DNA of 16,339 nt from Candidatus Wolframiiraptor sp. (GTDB lineage: Archaea > Thermoproteota > Nitrososphaeria_A > Caldarchaeales > Wolframiiraptoraceae), in assembly GCA_003660635.1 (NCBI GenBank), contig QMUP01000003.1:1-16339 (forward strand). The letters are read 5' to 3'. A program made the translations under genes and the position numbers. Of this stretch, positions 14,647 through 16,339 are shown in pieces. Every line of letters starts with the position of its first letter. Position 1 is the stretch's first letter. A model generated the notes under the pieces. It was not told the origin of the DNA and ran no database searches. It saw nothing but the letters and a program-made list of their open reading frames with translations.

Positions 14647-15602
14647 CTTCTAATCCTCCTAATCAGGTACACTAGCAACGCGGCCTCAACGATCGCCAAC
14701 GCTATCAAGCAGTAAGTCAGCGTCTGATAAAACTCTAACATTCGCTGGAGTTCGAGAGCGGCGACCTTCACGTCATATAATTCAGTAGCCTTAAAGAGTT
14801 CATCCGCATTTCTCTCCATCAAATCCATCAAAGTCTTGACCTCAGGATCACTCCACGGGAAATTAGACAATACCACGTGGACCGCGCCTATCTCAGCCGC
14901 CAGGCTCTCACCAAATTTCGTACCACTCTGTAAATTGCTTATCACGAGCGCGACCCTTTCATTCTTCCCTATCTCCACGAGTTTGTTAACATCTGCAGAA
15001 GAGAGCTTCTCCGGCGGACCGAAATCCGCGGCGACATCGAACCCCACCCACTTCACAAATCCCTCCTGCCACTTCATCGTTATGACCTTCACATCTGAAA
15101 CCCCGAGTTTATCGGCTCTAGATCGTATTTCTCCGGCCGCAGAATCGATCTTTTCCAAAGTCTCCTTAAGTTTATCAGAGACATCCAATCCAAGTTCTTC
15201 CCTTAAAGCCGAGGCCACTTCTTGATAATACTTCTTAATTCCATCGGGGGTATTCCAGGGACCGGAAATCTTAACCAGCTTGGCCTTAGATCCCGACGCC
15301 TCATATAGACCTGTAATCCAAGGCTCGAATCCGTGATAGAGGATCACGCTGGCCTTCGAGAAAACGTAGACATCACTGGGCTTTACATCGTAGTGGGCGG
15401 GACATATCGCTGGACTGACTACTACGTGGAGTTCGACAGAGTCCCCCGCCAAGTCCTGAACGACGCTCCCCAAGACCGTAGTCGTGGCGATGATTACAGG
15501 CTTCTCCTCACAGGTGACCGGCGTAAGAGATGCGACCAGTAGCAACGAGGAGAGAACCACGATTATCACGAGGTCGTGTTTGGGCGGCATGGGTAACACC
15601 AA
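14643..15602 (-). CDS. znuA: TroA/ZnuA-family metal-binding protein, membrane-anchored at both ends
   Basis: The extracellular substrate-binding protein of the importer. Residues 10-30 are a hydrophobic signal segment. The mature fold shows ATTTVLGSVVQDLAG, then C-P-A-H70-Y-D-V-K-P-S-D with the first ligand His, and ILYHGFEPW (H90). The third ligand of zinc binders, the His in the H-D-A-F region, is missing; the aligned part reads T-M-K-W-Q-E-G-F-V-K-W. A His appears instead near 242 (VHVVLSNF). Residues about 296-314 form a C-terminal membrane helix with R-R-I-R-S after it, an archaeal way of tethering binding proteins. Possible starts are TTG 15602, GTG 15599 and ATG 15590; none has a ribosome binding site, in line with a leaderless transcript. 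The metal is uncertain; context points to nickel. Confidence 0.88.
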   Translation of the reverse strand: MVLPMPPKHDLVIIVVLSSLLLVASLTPVTCEEKPVIIATTTVLGSVVQDLAGDSVELHVVVSPAICPAHYDVKPSDVYVFSKASVILYHGFEPWITGLYEASGSKAKLVKISGPWNTPDGIKKYYQEVASALREELGLDVSDKLKETLEKIDSAAGEIRSRADKLGVSDVKVITMKWQEGFVKWVGFDVAADFGPPEKLSSADVNKLVEIGKNERVALVISNLQSGTKFGESLAAEIGAVHVVLSNFPWSDPEVKTLMDLMERNADELFKATELYDVKVAALELQRMLEFYQTLTYCLIALAIVEAALLVYLIRRIRS

Positions 15603-15621
15603 TCAACTTTTTTGGTAACAC
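15592..15621 (-). promoter_or_regulatory. Candidate NikR operator: two GTGTTACC boxes 22 bp apart
   Basis: On the minus strand GTGTTACC occurs at 15614-15621 and again at 15592-15599, both in the same direction, start to start exactly 22 bp. The boxes sit between the znuA TATA box and the start codon and cover the predicted transcript start, so a bound repressor would block initiation. E. coli NikR half-sites are also 22 bp apart (GTATGA-N16-TCATAC). GTGTTAC/GTAACAC half-sites have been predicted for NikR in other taxa, to my recollection. The direct orientation differs from those inverted sites. Confidence 0.65.
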
Positions 15622-15625
15622 AATT

Positions 15626-15636
15626 CTTATATAAAC
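15626..15636 (-). promoter_or_regulatory. TATA box for the znuA-znuC-znuB-fmdE-nikR operon
   Basis: The minus strand reads TTTATATAAG here, a near-consensus archaeal TATA box. Initiation about 25 bases downstream would fall near 15605, giving a leaderless or nearly leaderless znuA transcript that starts within the candidate NikR operator. Confidence 0.65.
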
Positions 15637-15661
15637 ATTCGGACAGACCTCGTCGAAACTC

Positions 15662-15712
15662 TTAGTGCTTTAACATTATTAGTGCGTTGATTTGTATAGC
15701 TAATGCGGTGAT
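15662..15712 (+). promoter_or_regulatory. ackA: Probable promoter and ribosome binding site of acetate kinase gene
   Basis: TTTAACATTATTA (about 15669-15681) is an AT-rich candidate TATA element, and GGTGAT (15707-15712) lies seven bases before the ATG as a ribosome binding site. The heptamer TTAGTGC occurs twice (15662-15668 and 15679-15685). The region is shared with the divergent znuA promoter. Confidence 0.4.
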
Positions 15713-15719
15713 AGACTGC

Positions 15720-16339
15720 ATGAAGATTCTCGTACTTAATTGCGGGAGCTCCTCGATAAAATATCAGCTCATCGATATGGATAAGGACGAGGCATTGGCT
15801 CGTGGCCTGATAGCGAAGATAGGTGAACACGGCTCATATATTCGCCATAGGGCTGGCGGAAGAGAGGTCGTGAAGGAGATTCCAATAGAAAACCATGCGA
15901 GGGGTCTCGAGGTTATGATGGAGTACCTCCTTCACCCCGAGTTCGGCGTACTAAAGGATCCCTCCGAAGTCTCTGCGGTTGGGCATCGCGTTGTCCACGG
16001 CGGCAGCGTCTTCGTCAAGCCGACCCTGATAACGGAAGAGGTCATCAAGAAGCTGAAGGAATACTCCTATCTAGCTCCTCTCCACAATCCCCACAACGTC
16101 GCCGGAATTGAAGCGGCCAAAAAGATTTTCCCAAATGTACCTCAGATTGCCGTATTCGACACGGCGTTCCATCAAACCCTCCCGGAGAAGGCATACATGT
16201 ATCCACTTCCATACGAGTTCTACGAAAAATACGGGGTGAGGAAATATGGATTTCATGGAATATCCTGCGACTACGTATCAAGAAGGGCATCCGAGTTCCT
16301 TGGGAAATCGAGAGATGACCTCAAGATGATCATATGTCA
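15720..16339 (+). CDS. ackA: Acetate kinase, N-terminal 206 residues (cut by the window edge)
   Basis: Acetate kinase interconverts acetyl phosphate plus ADP with acetate plus ATP. From ATG 15720 the frame is open to the window edge. It begins M-K-I-L-V-L-N-C-G-S-S-S-I-K-Y, the family's first phosphate-binding loop with Cys where Ala is usual. It continues with VGHRVVHGG, LAPLHNPHN, FDTAFHQTLP and KYGFHG, which hold the substrate-binding and catalytic residues (the Asp of FDTAFH and the His of YGFHG). GGTGAT stands seven bases upstream. The C-terminal half is outside the window. In an archaeon this implies acetate formation through phosphotransacetylase and acetate kinase, as in Methanosarcina and as reported for Bathyarchaeia. 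Most archaea use an ADP-forming acetyl-CoA synthetase. Confidence 0.96.
   Translation, partial: MKILVLNCGSSSIKYQLIDMDKDEALARGLIAKIGEHGSYIRHRAGGREVVKEIPIENHARGLEVMMEYLLHPEFGVLKDPSEVSAVGHRVVHGGSVFVKPTLITEEVIKKLKEYSYLAPLHNPHNVAGIEAAKKIFPNVPQIAVFDTAFHQTLPEKAYMYPLPYEFYEKYGVRKYGFHGISCDYVSRRASEFLGKSRDDLKMIIC

Noticed and set aside
15662..15685. Direct repeat TTAGTGC with 17-bp period near the ackA promoter
   Set aside because: It is short, only two copies, and offset from the promoter elements in no informative way; chance is likely.

Overview
The window reads as archaeal, probably an anaerobic thermophile-like Thermoproteota or Bathyarchaeia-type genome. The evidence is TATA-box promoters with very short leaders, strong GGAGGTGA ribosome binding sites before many TTG and GTG starts, FmdE and NikR homologues, and ferredoxin-type energy metabolism. 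The exact lineage cannot be fixed from sequence reading alone. An acetate kinase is uncommon in archaea but is known from Methanosarcina and Bathyarchaeia.

Positions 1-2010, minus strand: a hypC-hypD-hypE maturation operon for the Fe(CN)2CO part of [NiFe] hydrogenase, with hypE cut by the left window edge. Positions 2114-2611, plus strand: a hydrogenase large-subunit maturation endopeptidase, divergent from hypC.

Positions 2716-12289, plus strand: a tightly packed twelve-gene operon with the subunits and order of a complex I without its NADH module (A, B, C, D, H, I, J split in two, K, then three antiporter-like subunits). The NuoD homologue keeps both CxxC pairs that bind a Ni-Fe site and has a cleavable C-terminal tail, and the NuoB homologue has the hydrogenase-type CxxC. 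The complex is therefore best read as a ferredoxin-linked, H2-evolving (or H2-oxidising), ion-pumping group 4 [NiFe] hydrogenase with an almost complete complex I membrane arm. The subunit C gene has an in-frame TAG at codon 4, just after an ATG with an ideal ribosome binding site.

Positions 12297-15602, minus strand: a metal-homeostasis operon reading znuA-znuC-znuB-fmdE-nikR. NikR has all four nickel ligands at the E. coli spacing. Two GTGTTACC boxes exactly 22 bp apart lie between the znuA TATA box and its start, so the nominal zinc transporter may be a NikR-controlled nickel importer feeding the hydrogenase. Positions 15720 to the end, plus strand: the first 206 codons of acetate kinase, divergent from znuA.

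Taken together: nickel is imported and sensed (right block), inserted and matured (left block), and used in a complex I-like hydrogenase (centre). Acetate kinase would make ATP in a fermentation that disposes of reduced ferredoxin as H2. No tRNA, rRNA, CRISPR array, insertion sequence or phage gene was seen.
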